NCBI GenBank assembly: GCA_965262595.1
Contig: OZ253548.1
Coordinates: 62,001 to 126,000, forward strand
DNA length: 64,000 bases
Source of the DNA: CATQHB01 sp965262595
GTDB lineage: Bacteria; Chloroflexota; Dehalococcoidia; Lucifugimonadales; UBA3495
Direction: 5' to 3'
This document shows, in pieces, positions 1 to 8,081 of the stretch. A program made the position numbers and the translations under genes. How positions within the stretch are numbered: the stretch's first letter is position 1; every line of letters begins with the position of its first letter. The notes beneath the pieces are model-generated. The model searched no databases. It had not been told where the DNA came from and was given only the letters and a program-made list of their open reading frames with translations.

Positions 1-121
1 CAACTGCCGGACGGTTGTCCCGATAGAGCGGGTCGGTGTACGGAATCACGGTGTTCATATAGTCATTGCCACCGGATAGTTGCAGTACGACCAATACCGG
101 GTCTTTCTTATTGCTGGACAT
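1..121 (-). CDS. DUF1501 family protein, N-terminal part only
   Basis: The first 40 codons of a DUF1501 protein are read on the minus strand from the ATG at 121 to the window edge, so the C-terminus lies outside. The visible part reads MSSNKKDPVLVVLQLSGGND followed by a Tyr-Met-Asn-Thr stretch, and it aligns residue for residue with the complete DUF1501 protein at 24961-26100. DUF1501 proteins have an alkaline-phosphatase/sulfatase-like fold; SGGND is the usual N-terminal metal-binding signature. As in the complete paralogue, the protein begins straight in the fold with no Tat or Sec signal. It lies 82 bases downstream of a DUF1800 gene, the standard order for this pair, and is probably co-transcribed with it. 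The biochemical role of these pairs is not established. Confidence 0.85.
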   Translation of the reverse strand, partial: MSSNKKDPVLVVLQLSGGNDYMNTVIPYTDPLYRDNRPAV

Positions 122-203
122 TTTCAATCTCCTCGTTTGAGTGGCTGCCTTTGAATTATACCTTATTTCGTGTATTTATACTTCTCGGCAGATTGGGTGC
201 AAG

Positions 204-1598
204 CTAGGCGTATTGGTACTCTCTCAGGGAAACAACCAACTGGAGCATTTCCCCGATTCTCTCGCCGGCTTCCCGCGCATCAGTCCAGGTCAGGGGACCT
301 GATTCCTGGGCATGGTTGACCAATTGCTGACGGTTTTCCTCCTGAACTTCCAGCGGGCCCAACAAATCAATGCAACTGTCCACCAGTTCTGCCGGTTCCA
401 GGTCGCCACGGGCGTGCAGCCGGTTAATGATCGCCTGGATGCCCGGCTTGTTAGTGTCCCCCACCATTTCGGCGGAGAAGTTAATGCGCTTCATCAAGGT
501 GCCGCTGTTAATCCATTCGGCGCCGGTGTGCCAACCCTCTACGCTGGGGGGATTCAGCAGTTCCTGGCCCATGTACCCGGCTTCTTTGGAAAGATTGCCA
601 ATGCCCGGAGCCGGGAATTTGTAGCCGCCGACCAGCCGCAGGGTTCCCACCAGTACCTCGGCGGGACTCTTGATTTTGGCGAACTGAGCTTCTTTGAAGA
701 AATCCGACAAGAACAGCGTCCGCAATACCGACCGCATATCGTAACCCGATTCGGTATAGGTTCGGGCCAGCAGGTCGATGGCCTCCGAGTTGGTGGGCGG
801 AGTTACCGACCAGGCCGGAACTTGCGGTTCATCGGCAACGAAGAAGTTGTAAAGGTGACGGGCGACGAACTGAGCGGTTGAAGGCTGCTGGCAGATGATT
901 TCGATGATGTCTTCGCCGTTGAAGTTGCCGGTATGTCCCAGGAAGGTCTTTTCCTGGTCGTCATGGTCCTCTTCCTGGTACTCAAACTCCCAGTCGTAGC
1001 GGCCATGGGCATTGCGTGGAATCGATGCGGCAATAGTCCAGCCGGTGAAGGCCCGAGAGCACTCCTGCACATCGTCCTCGGTATAGTTGCCCACGCCCAT
1101 ACTGAACAGTTCAAGCAGTTCACGGCCCCAGTTCTCATTCACCGCATCGGCATGATTGTCGCAGTTGTCCAGCCAGAAAATCATCGCCGGGTTCCTGGCC
1201 AACTCAACCAACAGGTCTTTGTAGCTACCCATACCCGTCTGTCGGAACATGTCCACCTGGGCTATCATCTCATGCCAGTGGTCCAGCTTGGACCCGCCGG
1301 TGGCGAAAACCTGATGCCAGAAAAGCACCATCTTTTCCTGCAGCACCCGGTCGGTGTTCAACAATGAGTGGAGCCAGGCGGAGGCCCCCATGCCGGGAGA
1401 AGTTATCGGTTTCCATAGGGAAGGATGGTAGCGCAGAAACTCATACCGGTCTGCCCCGGTCTGGGTTTCCGGATTAAGTAATTCCTCGACCGTTGCTTCA
1501 TAGCCCCTGGCAGCGCGTTCCTCCAACTCTTCCCGGGTGGCGCCGAAACCGGCGCGGCGCATCAGATGGGCCATTAGCGCTATATCTTGGCTAGCCAT
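204..1598 (-). CDS. DUF1800 family protein (copy 1)
   Basis: A 464-residue DUF1800 protein. The N-terminal helical signature HLMRRAGFGATREEL and the central block NENWGRELLELFSMGVGNYT are diagnostic of the family. The ATG at 1598 has a GGAGG ribosome site 8 bases upstream and matches the start of the paralogue at 26216-27622. No signal peptide is present; many family members in other phyla are exported. The gene heads a DUF1800-DUF1501 operon that continues off the left edge. The two copies in this window share their C-terminal ending (Glu-Tyr-Gln-aromatic-Ala), which indicates duplication of the whole pair. Function is unknown; a surface- or polymer-associated role has been guessed for such pairs, but nothing in the sequence decides it. 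Confidence 0.9.
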   Translation of the reverse strand: MASQDIALMAHLMRRAGFGATREELEERAARGYEATVEELLNPETQTGADRYEFLRYHPSLWKPITSPGMGASAWLHSLLNTDRVLQEKMVLFWHQVFATGGSKLDHWHEMIAQVDMFRQTGMGSYKDLLVELARNPAMIFWLDNCDNHADAVNENWGRELLELFSMGVGNYTEDDVQECSRAFTGWTIAASIPRNAHGRYDWEFEYQEEDHDDQEKTFLGHTGNFNGEDIIEIICQQPSTAQFVARHLYNFFVADEPQVPAWSVTPPTNSEAIDLLARTYTESGYDMRSVLRTLFLSDFFKEAQFAKIKSPAEVLVGTLRLVGGYKFPAPGIGNLSKEAGYMGQELLNPPSVEGWHTGAEWINSGTLMKRINFSAEMVGDTNKPGIQAIINRLHARGDLEPAELVDSCIDLLGPLEVQEENRQQLVNHAQESGPLTWTDAREAGERIGEMLQLVVSLREYQYA

Positions 1599-1673
1599 GT
1601 TTTATCCTCCATTTTGACCCGGAGGTGACGATTATTCGTCCGGATTGATCAGGTCTAGTTTACATCCGACCTG

Positions 1674-1703
1674 ATTATCCTAAAAAGTTGGCAGAATTGT
1701 CAA
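1674..1703 (-). promoter_or_regulatory. Sigma-70-type promoter for DUF1800 copy 1
   Basis: On the minus strand TTGACA (1703-1698) is followed after 18 bases by GATAAT (1679-1674), about 75 bases ahead of the DUF1800 start. Seen by eye; no start-site data. Confidence 0.55.
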
Positions 1704-1796
1704 TACTGGCGTGGAATAGGCAAGGTCTTTCGAAAGTCCTGGTTCAGGTGTTTCCCAGCTCCCCCTCAGCTTATCCGGGGGCCGGGTCATACTCGC

Positions 1797-1820
1797 GCTC
1801 ATCCCGAGCCTGTCGAAGGG
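1797..1820. repeat. Dispersed intergenic repeat, CTCATCC-GAGCCTGTCGAAGG type
   Basis: The stretch GCTCATCCCGAGCCTGTCGA plus AGGG is one copy of a short repeat found again, more or less decayed and in the other orientation, at 29746-29770 and twice at 63475-63537. Similar sequences are common between genes in many bacterial genomes. All copies here are intergenic. Confidence 0.55.
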
Positions 1821-2011
1821 TCGGCTCGCCGTTCGCGGGAGTTCCCTTGATAATCGAACTATTCTTTGGAATGGGCTCTGATGCACCGAAATGCAGCCGT
1901 ACTTAGCTGCCGGTCGATGGTTTGGAGGGCAAGTACCTTTGCCGTTGATGGTTTGTGCCGCTGATGGTTCGGCCGGGATTCTATAGGTTATAAAGAGGTA
2001 ACTTTCTAGGG

Positions 2012-2017
2012 TATAAT
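2012..2017 (+). promoter_or_regulatory. Possible -10 box for the LLM gene at 2057
   Basis: TATAAT lies 39 bases before the ATG at 2057. No convincing -35 hexamer is found at 16-18 bases upstream, so this is weak evidence. Confidence 0.35.
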
Positions 2018-2056
2018 GGCTCCAACCCAACCAAGTAACGTGGAGGAGGAAGCGAC

Positions 2057-3247
2057 ATGAAATTTGGCCTCTTGTTCGAGACCCAGCGTCCTTTTCAAGG
2101 GACGGATATAGATTGGAATCTATTATATAAAGAAACCCTGGATCAGTGCGAGTTGGCCGACCAGGTTGGCTTCGATAACCTCTGGTTTGTGGAGCATCAC
2201 TTCCTGACCGGATTCTCCGGTTCTCCCAGTCAGGATGCGATCTTTGGCGCCCTCAGCCGCATCACTAAGCAGATTCGTATTGGATACGGCGTCTGCATTT
2301 TGCCCTATCATCATCCGGTGCGGGTTGCCGAGCGGGTGGCTTTGGTGGACCAGTTAACCGATGGTCGGGTGGAGTTTGGCACCGGCCGCTCCAACGCCTA
2401 TGAGCAGGTGGGCTTAGGTATTGATCCCCGCAATACTCGTTCCCTGTGGGAAGAATCAATTGCCATGCTGCCTCAAATCTGGCAGTCGGAGGAGTTCTCC
2501 TGGGAGGGGGAACACTGGAATGTACCGCCGCGCCGAGTGCTGCCCAAACCCTTCCAGAAACCCCATCCCCGGATGTATCTGGCTTGTACCCAGACGGAGA
2601 GCTTCCGCCTGGCTGCCGAAAAGGGTATCGGCGTGCTGTCCTCGGCCTCCTACGCTACCTCGGTGTTGGCCGAGCACGTCAAGGTCTATCGCGATGCGGT
2701 GGTGAACGCCAACCCGATAGGGGCTTTCGTCAATGAGTTTTGGGGCAACAACGTCCACGCCTATTGCGGGAAGGACAACGACGAAGCGAGGGAGTTGGCG
2801 GCACTTTCAATGAAGACCTTCTTCGGTCCCGATAAGCCCTATATCGCCGGCCGGATTAACGCTTACGAGGAACTGCTGGAAGCCTGGGGGGGTGTCCCGG
2901 AACACTTGCAGGCCGATTTTGGCCGATGGCTCCGGCAGTCCGACGAAGAGCATAAGGCGCAGGCGGAACAGTCCGGCATCTCGCTGGACGCCGGCCCCGG
3001 CGCCGCACGAGCTGCCATTGCCCAGTTGGACGCTAATACCCTGGCCGACCGGGGAGTCATCATCGCCGGTGACCCGGATAGCTGCGCCGAGGCAGTGCAG
3101 TTGTACGAGGATATCGGCGTGGACCAGGTGATGATGATTATGCAGACGGAAACCATTCCCCACGAAAAGGTAATGAGTTCAATTGAGTTGTTCGGGAAAG
3201 AGGTAATTCCCCGCTTCCGCCAAGCCGAGGCCAAAGTTTCCGGCTAG
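2057..3247 (+). CDS. LLM class flavin-dependent oxidoreductase
   Basis: A 396-residue member of the bacterial luciferase-like (LLM) superfamily, a single TIM barrel that uses FMN (or F420) to oxygenate or oxidise small organic substrates. Family marks are WFVEHHF (residues 43-49), the barrel segment with Pro-Tyr-His-His-Pro at 83-87, and DQLTDGRVEFGTGRS ending near 112. The start has a GGAGGAGG site 6-7 bases upstream. It is the longest barrel of its kind in the window apart from the NtaA-type enzyme at 18363. The next gene, an amidohydrolase on the other strand, is one of three amidohydrolase-LLM neighbours seen here. Substrate and cofactor cannot be read from sequence; no flavin reductase lies nearby. 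Confidence 0.9.
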   Translation: MKFGLLFETQRPFQGTDIDWNLLYKETLDQCELADQVGFDNLWFVEHHFLTGFSGSPSQDAIFGALSRITKQIRIGYGVCILPYHHPVRVAERVALVDQLTDGRVEFGTGRSNAYEQVGLGIDPRNTRSLWEESIAMLPQIWQSEEFSWEGEHWNVPPRRVLPKPFQKPHPRMYLACTQTESFRLAAEKGIGVLSSASYATSVLAEHVKVYRDAVVNANPIGAFVNEFWGNNVHAYCGKDNDEARELAALSMKTFFGPDKPYIAGRINAYEELLEAWGGVPEHLQADFGRWLRQSDEEHKAQAEQSGISLDAGPGAARAAIAQLDANTLADRGVIIAGDPDSCAEAVQLYEDIGVDQVMMIMQTETIPHEKVMSSIELFGKEVIPRFRQAEAKVSG

Positions 3248-3348
3248 GCTGGCGCCGCCGGATAGCTGGTAAAGCTGGGTTAATCTCCCCACGGGATATT
3301 AAATTTTAGGGGGCCAGGGCTGTCGCCCTAAAGCGAAAGATTACAGTT

Positions 3349-3417
3349 CGTCGTTCCTGCGAAGGCAGAAACACCTGTCGTCAAAGCCTTGAGGTTCCTG
3401 CCTTCGCAAGAACGACG
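3349..3417. repeat. Inverted repeat with 20-base arms
   Basis: Arms at 3349-3368 (CGTCGTTCCTGCGAAGGCAG) and 3398-3417 are reverse complements with one mismatch, around a 29-base loop. The same core forms a tighter hairpin inside the miniature element at 32781-32892. It sits between convergent genes and could act as a transcript end, but there is no T-tract. Confidence 0.6.
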
Positions 3418-3450
3418 TATTGGCTGTTTGCCTACCTGCGATAGCCTTGC

Positions 3451-3486
3451 AAAGGGGGCGGGTTTCAAACCCGTCCCTTGCCCCTA
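3451..3486. repeat. Palindromic repeat GGGCGGGTTTCAAACCCGTCCC
   Basis: A near-perfect palindrome centred on TTTCAAAC with GC-rich flanks. A second copy with CAGG/CCTG flanks is at 11076-11106, where it serves as a likely terminator. Here it lies just past the end of the convergent amidohydrolase gene. Confidence 0.55.
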
Positions 3487-3511
3487 TTGGCATAATCTTT
3501 ATCCAGCCTGT

Positions 3512-4534
3512 TTACTCGATACGGTAGGCCCGGGTGGCGGTGTCGTGGAACATATCGGCCCGCTCGGCGGTCGAGTAGCCGCTGGACAGCCGCTTGAAGG
3601 CGTTGAACAGGACATGGTGAGAGTAAGAGACCTTGTCCACCGGAAAGTTGCTCTCAAACATACAGCGGCTCGGCCCGAACTGCTCGATACAGTAATTCAT
3701 CAGGGGAGCCATTGCCTCAGCCAGTTCTGCCGAGCCGATAGGCCGGGCGCGGGTGTGCCAGTCAAATCCGGTTCGGGGCATTCCGACGCCGCCCAGCTTG
3801 ACCACCACGTTGGGGCAGGCGGCGACGGCGGCGATGCCGCTCTTCCAGATACCCATTACTTCTTCCTCCCGACCACTATAAGGCCCAACCCGCAGGAGGC
3901 CGCCGATGTGGTTCAGGATGATGGTCAGGTCGGGCACCGCCTTGGCGAAGTCGGCCAGTTCCGGCAGTTGGGGAAAATACAGCCAGCCCTCCAGGGACAG
4001 GCCCATCCGTGCCAGGACCCTCGCTCCGGCCCGGTAGTTGTCGCTGGCCAGTTGGCCGGGCATATTGTGCGCTGCTGTATTGTCTATTTCCGGGTGCGGA
4101 TCCCAGGTGACGGAGTGCCGGATGCCTCGGAACCGATTGGGGCTGGCGGCTTGCAAGGCTTCCAGCACCGGCTCCACCGCCGCGCCCAGATTCAGGTTGG
4201 CGTGTCCGATGATGGACGCTGCCGCCCGGCCGGGGCCGTACAGTCCGGTTGCGCTGGCCGCTGCCATTCCCTGGACGAACTCTACTTCCCCCACCGACCT
4301 CACTTCCTCCGGGCCCTCGGCCCGATACATGGCCCGCGCCTCAATAAACACGGTGGAGCGGACGTTATGGCCGGCATTGATGTCTGCGGCCAACTCATGG
4401 AGCAGGTAGCGCTGGTAGGGAATACGTTCCGGTCTTAAGTCCCAGAAATGATGGTGGGGGTCGCAGATAGGCAGGTCAGGTTCCAGCGTTTCTTCCTGGG
4501 TTAATTCGAGCCAGTCATTGCCTCCGAATGGCAT
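3512..4534 (-). CDS. Amidohydrolase_2 family metal-dependent hydrolase
   Basis: A 340-residue TIM-barrel hydrolase of the amidohydrolase_2 group (ACMSD/lactonase-like). The first metal motif is DPHHHFWDL (residues 25-33). The C-terminal motif reads CMFESNFPVDK (about 293-303), where most relatives have Gly-Ser/Thr-Asp-Trp/Phe-Pro; the Asn form is a known subgroup variant. Such enzymes hydrolyse lactones or decarboxylate carboxylic acids in ring-cleavage pathways. The start is the ATG at 4534 with an AGGAGGAG site upstream. It converges with the LLM gene at 2057. Product chemistry is inference only. Confidence 0.85.
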   Translation of the reverse strand: MPFGGNDWLELTQEETLEPDLPICDPHHHFWDLRPERIPYQRYLLHELAADINAGHNVRSTVFIEARAMYRAEGPEEVRSVGEVEFVQGMAAASATGLYGPGRAAASIIGHANLNLGAAVEPVLEALQAASPNRFRGIRHSVTWDPHPEIDNTAAHNMPGQLASDNYRAGARVLARMGLSLEGWLYFPQLPELADFAKAVPDLTIILNHIGGLLRVGPYSGREEEVMGIWKSGIAAVAACPNVVVKLGGVGMPRTGFDWHTRARPIGSAELAEAMAPLMNYCIEQFGPSRCMFESNFPVDKVSYSHHVLFNAFKRLSSGYSTAERADMFHDTATRAYRIE

Positions 4535-5104
4535 GGTACTCCTCCTTTAGTGGGCATAAGTAGTGGGCATAAGCAGCCGATATAGCCTTGGATAACATCA
4601 AAAATGTCGGTCTCCGCCGTGTTGCCGAACCCGCGCAAATGATAGCACAATGCCAAATGGGCTGGGGCCGGTTTACATAATAATGTTAATAGTACAGTTA
4701 TCGTGACGCGGGACACGTGACAAGGATTCCTGCCTGCTCGTGAGGGTCCGGGAGCCGGCAGTTGGCAGGAATAGAAAAACGCCGGCCTCCCGTATGGTAC
4801 AAGTCGCTGCAAGCTGGAGGGAGGCCGACATATGGTAAACCGATGATTAGCCGTTCAAGCGGACCGGCTGGTCCGGCGGCTTAGAAACTATCTCAAAACT
4901 GAACGGACAGCCTTGGGACGGGGGAAATCCCCATTTCGCGAAAAGGGGAGACCTTGAGAAAGTCTTGTTTTGAGATAGTTTCTTATTTCTTCGTACCGTC
5001 GGGGCGGTGAAACCCTGAAATGTTCCGTCAATCTTTCCTGCTTCCCCCTGTCCCTGGCCACCGATGAACAATTTCATCAAGAATATGCTGGCTTGCTATC
5101 AGCC
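4535..5104. other. Intergenic region with miniature element
   Basis: Non-coding stretch of 570 bases. It contains the 101-bp miniature inverted-repeat element at 4883-4983. Open frames here have no ribosome site and no recognisable family. Confidence 0.55.
4883..4983. mobile_element. 101-bp miniature inverted-repeat element, IS5-related ends
   Basis: Perfect 17-base terminal inverted repeats (AGAAACTATCTCAAAAC and its complement) bound a 101-bp element with no coding capacity. If the ends are trimmed to GAAAC, it is flanked on both sides by TTA, consistent with a three-base TNA target duplication. The ends match those of the IS remnant at 5591-6063 at 15-16 of 17 positions, so this is most likely a non-autonomous derivative mobilised by the same transposase. 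Confidence 0.7.
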
Positions 5105-5461
5105 TCAACTCCCCATGATCATACAAGTGCTGATGAACATACCTATCGCTATAAGCACCACGGTAACCCCGGTACAGATCAAGACATTTTTCCCGATACT
5201 ACTGCGCCCAACCGGACTCTTTCCCAGCAAAAAGAGCAGGCAAATGACGATGAATGCGGAGATTGCCAGAAGGATGGGAGCAACATACCACCCAATTAGC
5301 CAAAAAGTGGAAGATTCCACCCAATAACGGTCAAGGAAACTCGAATATAGAGAGTTCCACAGGATTCCCGCTACCACGGCGATGAGCGCCGGAACCACTA
5401 AAAAGAGATACGCTACATACCCACCCCCATACCTAACATACCAAGGTTCCCTTTCGTCCAT
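5105..5461 (-). CDS. Small membrane protein of unknown function
   Basis: A 118-residue protein with three strongly hydrophobic segments, roughly residues 17-38, 53-79 and 92-115, so it is probably an integral membrane protein. The ATG at 5461 has a GGAGG site 8 bases upstream, which supports it as a real gene. The N-terminus is acidic (Met-Asp-Glu-Arg-Glu) and probably cytoplasmic. No family is recognised. It lies between a miniature element and an IS remnant, isolated from other genes, so context gives no hint of its job. Confidence 0.6.
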   Translation of the reverse strand: MDEREPWYVRYGGGYVAYLFLVVPALIAVVAGILWNSLYSSFLDRYWVESSTFWLIGWYVAPILLAISAFIVICLLFLLGKSPVGRSSIGKNVLICTGVTVVLIAIGMFISTCMIMGS

Positions 5462-5590
5462 AGCGCCTACCTCCGCAAGCTCGCCGCTTCACCAGATTGA
5501 CCCCCGCCCCCGCCGCAGGCCCCAACCGGGCAGGACGCCGATGTTCTCTCGTTGGTCGATGACCGCCTGACCGTTGACTCAGTCGGCCTC

Positions 5591-6063
5591 AGAAGCTATC
5601 TCAAGACAGTAATCGGTGCTGGCGGCGGTACCAGTGCAGGGCGCACGCCATTTGAATCAGGCCCATATAGTTGGACACTTTTTTGTCACAGCGAACCAGA
5701 CTCGCCCGGCACTTGGACAGCCAGGCCAAGGTGCGTTCCACCATCCAGCGCTGGAAAGTGCGATGTATGGTACTGTCATCTCCCAGTTCCCTGGGCAGAC
5801 GGTTCCACTGGCAACCGCTGCGTATCCGTAAGACGATGCCGTCCACCATTCACCTGGGGTATACCCGTTTGCGCCCCGTCGCCTTGGGATGGTCCATTTC
5901 CAGGATTACCGGGCGAATCTGCTTCCAAAGGTGATCCAGAATCTCCCATATCGTCTCCGCCACTCCAATCATCATCCATCCACCACGCCACGGTGTTTAC
6001 CCTATCTAAACTCGGCTGATGCCCCTCCATCCCGTCTGTACGCCACGGTTTGAGATAGTTTCT
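5591..6063 (-). mobile_element. Decayed IS5-family insertion sequence, about 473 bp
   Basis: Bounded by inverted repeats, AGAAGCTATCTCAA from 5591 and the complementary TTGAGATAGTTTCT ending at 6063. It encodes pieces of an IS5-type transposase on the minus strand. The normal length of such elements is about 800-900 bp, so this copy has lost its middle. The right flank is TTA and the left is TCA, compatible with TNA target choice. The right end coincides with the stop codon of the VOC gene at 6063-6506. Confidence 0.75.
5601..5975 (-). pseudogene. IS5-family transposase remnant lacking its catalytic core
   Basis: Reading from 5975, the frame gives ETIWEILDHLWKQIRPVILE and then a TGA stop at 5852-5850. 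It continues in the same frame as IRSGCQWNRLPRELGDDST, the N-terminal DUF4096 domain of IS5-type transposases. This joins directly to ERTLAWLSKC and to Lys-Lys-Val-Ser-Asn-Tyr, the C-terminal end of the same enzyme. The DDE catalytic region that should lie between has been deleted in frame. The gene ends inside the left inverted repeat. It cannot encode an active transposase. Confidence 0.75.
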
Positions 6064-6506
6064 TAGTAGTGGCGCAGTTCCACCACATTATTGTCAGGGT
6101 CGTAAATGTAGAGGGAAATGCCGTCTCCGTGGGAGCCCCATCTTTTGCCCGGCCCGGCCTGGATTTCCACGCCGAGAGCCTCAAAACCGGCCTTGAGCGC
6201 TTCCATGTCCGTCGGCTTGATGACCATGCAATAGTGGTCCTGATTGCGCACTCCTTCCTTGCTGATGGTTTCCTGGTCGGAGGCAAAGAGGTCGATGATA
6301 GTGTCGGCGTTGATCCTTACCGACGGGAAGCGCACTTCACCGGCGCGCCATTGCTCCACCCGTTCGACCGGGAGTCCCAGAAGTTCGGAATAGAACCGCA
6401 GGGATTCTTCCACATCCTTAACCCGCAAGACTATGTGGTCCATCTCGGTAATTGTTACCAGGGGCAGGGATGCCACCTGACTGGTATTTTCGGTTTGCGT
6501 TGCCAT
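6063..6506 (-). CDS. VOC family (glyoxalase/dioxygenase fold) protein
   Basis: A 147-residue protein of the vicinal-oxygen-chelate superfamily, made of two beta-alpha-beta-beta-beta units. Likely metal ligands are His24 (MDHIVLRV), His91 (DHYCMV) and Glu143 (NNVVELRHY), the pattern of type-I extradiol dioxygenase/glyoxalase relatives. The substrate is unknown. The TAA stop (6065-6063) is the TTA target at the end of the IS remnant, so the element inserted exactly at the gene's end and may have replaced the original tail. Another VOC gene lies 43 bases upstream, and the two probably form an operon. Confidence 0.85.
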   Translation of the reverse strand: MATQTENTSQVASLPLVTITEMDHIVLRVKDVEESLRFYSELLGLPVERVEQWRAGEVRFPSVRINADTIIDLFASDQETISKEGVRNQDHYCMVIKPTDMEALKAGFEALGVEIQAGPGKRWGSHGDGISLYIYDPDNNVVELRHY

Positions 6507-6549
6507 TTTTTACCCCCTATTTCGGATAGTTGTTGACCCGGGCCGGTGA

Positions 6550-7050
6550 CTAAACGCTCACCGTGTTGTATTGCGGAAGCCGACGCCATTGGGGACTTTC
6601 CGCATGGTGGGAGACCTCAACCTTGTTGCCGTCAACGTCCTCCAGCCCCATGGGGTGCTGTACCAGTTCAATCATGTTGCCGTCCGGGTCGTGGACGTAG
6701 GTGTAGCAGCCGTCACTATATTCGCGGTGGCCCCAGTTGGACTCGGCTCCTTCCTGGTTCCGGCGGCCGGGCGTGGTGGTATAAGGGACGTCCAGCCGGT
6801 CCAGGTTGGCAATCATTTCGTCCCAGTCGTTAATTTCTACGGCGAAGTGAACTGACGGCACCGGGGTCGGGTTGCGGGAGTCGGTGGTGTGAATCTCGCC
6901 GTTGCCAATCCTCAGCTGCAATTGCCTCTCGTTGAGTTCCGGCCCCCGGTCCAGATATTCGGCGCCGAGGACGTCCTCGTACCACTTTCGCGTCTTGTCC
7001 CGGTCGCTAACCTGAATGTTGATGTGCTGGATTAGGGTTACCCTGGACAT
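6550..7050 (-). CDS. VOC family protein
   Basis: A 166-residue VOC-fold protein with likely metal ligands His9 (LIQHINIQV), His68 (SVHFAVE) and Glu128 (DPDGNMIELVQHP). The last of these is the classic glyoxalase/extradiol dioxygenase motif. The ATG at 7050 follows an AGGAGGTAT-type site. It is upstream of and probably co-transcribed with the VOC gene ending at 6063. The two proteins are only distantly alike, so they are not a recent duplication. A role in ring cleavage or aldehyde detoxification is possible but not shown. Confidence 0.85.
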   Translation of the reverse strand: MSRVTLIQHINIQVSDRDKTRKWYEDVLGAEYLDRGPELNERQLQLRIGNGEIHTTDSRNPTPVPSVHFAVEINDWDEMIANLDRLDVPYTTTPGRRNQEGAESNWGHREYSDGCYTYVHDPDGNMIELVQHPMGLEDVDGNKVEVSHHAESPQWRRLPQYNTVSV

Positions 7051-7331
7051 AATGATACCTCCTTGATTTCGGATTTACTCAAGGTTTGGTTCCAATGCCG
7101 CACCCGTGTTCCCGGCTCAATGATGGGTTTGCCTTGGGTTGACTTTACTCCATACCTTCAAGTTAGACAAGAGGAACCCAAGCTGTGGCAGCCTTGCAAT
7201 TTAGCAGTTTTTGCCATTCGTCAGTCCGATTAAAACCGGAATTCAGGAATCCTCCACCCGGGAAAACCCTTTCCATCCGGTACATCTAGTTAAGACCACC
7301 TGAAACTGAACTCCGTCCCAACCTGTTTTAG

Positions 7332-8081
7332 TTAACCGCCAAAAGTGCGTTCGCCGCCGTTGACATGGATGGTCTGCCCGCTAATATAGTCGGCGGCATC
7401 GGTGCAAAGAAAAGTACACAGGGACGCAATATCGTCGGTATGTCCCATTCGCCCCGCCGGAATATCCGCCAGTCGGTTGCCGGTACGGGGGGTGGATGCG
7501 CCTTCCCGGGAGGTGTCAATCATCCCCGGCACCACGCAGTTGACCCGTATGCCCTGGGGTCCCAATTCGGTTGAGAGGGCGCGGGTAAAACCGACCAGTC
7601 CCACCTTGGCGGCGGAAATATGCGCTCCCCCGTGCCGGCCCTGGTGCGCTTGCAAGCCGCCCAGATTAATGATACGTCCCCAGCCCCGTTCCACCATCCC
7701 GGGCACCGCCGCACGGCAGGTCAGAAAAGCCGAGTCCAAGTCCGTTGCCAGCACTCCTCGCCAATCGTCGTAGCTCATCTCGGTAAAAGCTTTATTCGGT
7801 CGCACTGAAGCATTATTGACCACGATGTCCAAGCGGCCAAACTCGGCCAGAGCCGTCTCCAGCAGTTGTTCCAACTCGGTCCGGTTGCCCACGTCGGCCA
7901 GGAGCGGCAGGGACTTTCGGCCCAGGCCACGTACCTCATCGGCCACTGCCTCGGCATCCTCCCGGTTGGTGCGGGCGTTCACCACCACGTCGACCCCTTC
8001 TCTGGCCAGGGACAGGGCAATACTCCGCCCGATGTTGCGGCCCGAACCGGTGACCAGGGCCACCTTTCCTTCTAGCTGCAT
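7332..8081 (-). CDS. SDR family protein with missing catalytic Ser and Tyr
   Basis: A 249-residue short-chain dehydrogenase/reductase fold protein. The start is set at the ATG at 8081, preceded by AGGAGG at 4 bases; a longer frame upstream is not SDR-like. The Rossmann motif TGSGRNIG (11-18) and the NNAS motif (89-92) are intact. The active site is not: the Ser position reads Asn-Leu-Gly-Gly (139-142), and the Tyr of the YxxxK motif is Ile155 (His-Ile-Ser-Ala-Ala-Lys159). Classical SDRs need both Ser and Tyr, so this protein may bind NAD(P) without normal dehydrogenase activity or use another mechanism. Its C-terminus (YISGQTIHVNGG) is typical. Confidence 0.85.
   Translation of the reverse strand: MQLEGKVALVTGSGRNIGRSIALSLAREGVDVVVNARTNREDAEAVADEVRGLGRKSLPLLADVGNRTELEQLLETALAEFGRLDIVVNNASVRPNKAFTEMSYDDWRGVLATDLDSAFLTCRAAVPGMVERGWGRIINLGGLQAHQGRHGGAHISAAKVGLVGFTRALSTELGPQGIRVNCVVPGMIDTSREGASTPRTGNRLADIPAGRMGHTDDIASLCTFLCTDAADYISGQTIHVNGGERTFGG

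Larger units (their letters stand above)
1704..2056. other. Divergent intergenic region
   Basis: Non-coding gap between the divergent DUF1800 and LLM genes (1599-2056 in all). It holds the minus-strand promoter at 1674-1703, a dispersed repeat at 1797-1820 and a plus-strand -10 box at 2012-2017. Short open frames here lack ribosome sites and family similarity. Confidence 0.6.

Noticed and set aside
3389..4438. A 349-codon open frame on the plus strand
   Set aside because: Overlaps the amidohydrolase on the opposite strand and reads as a shadow of it.
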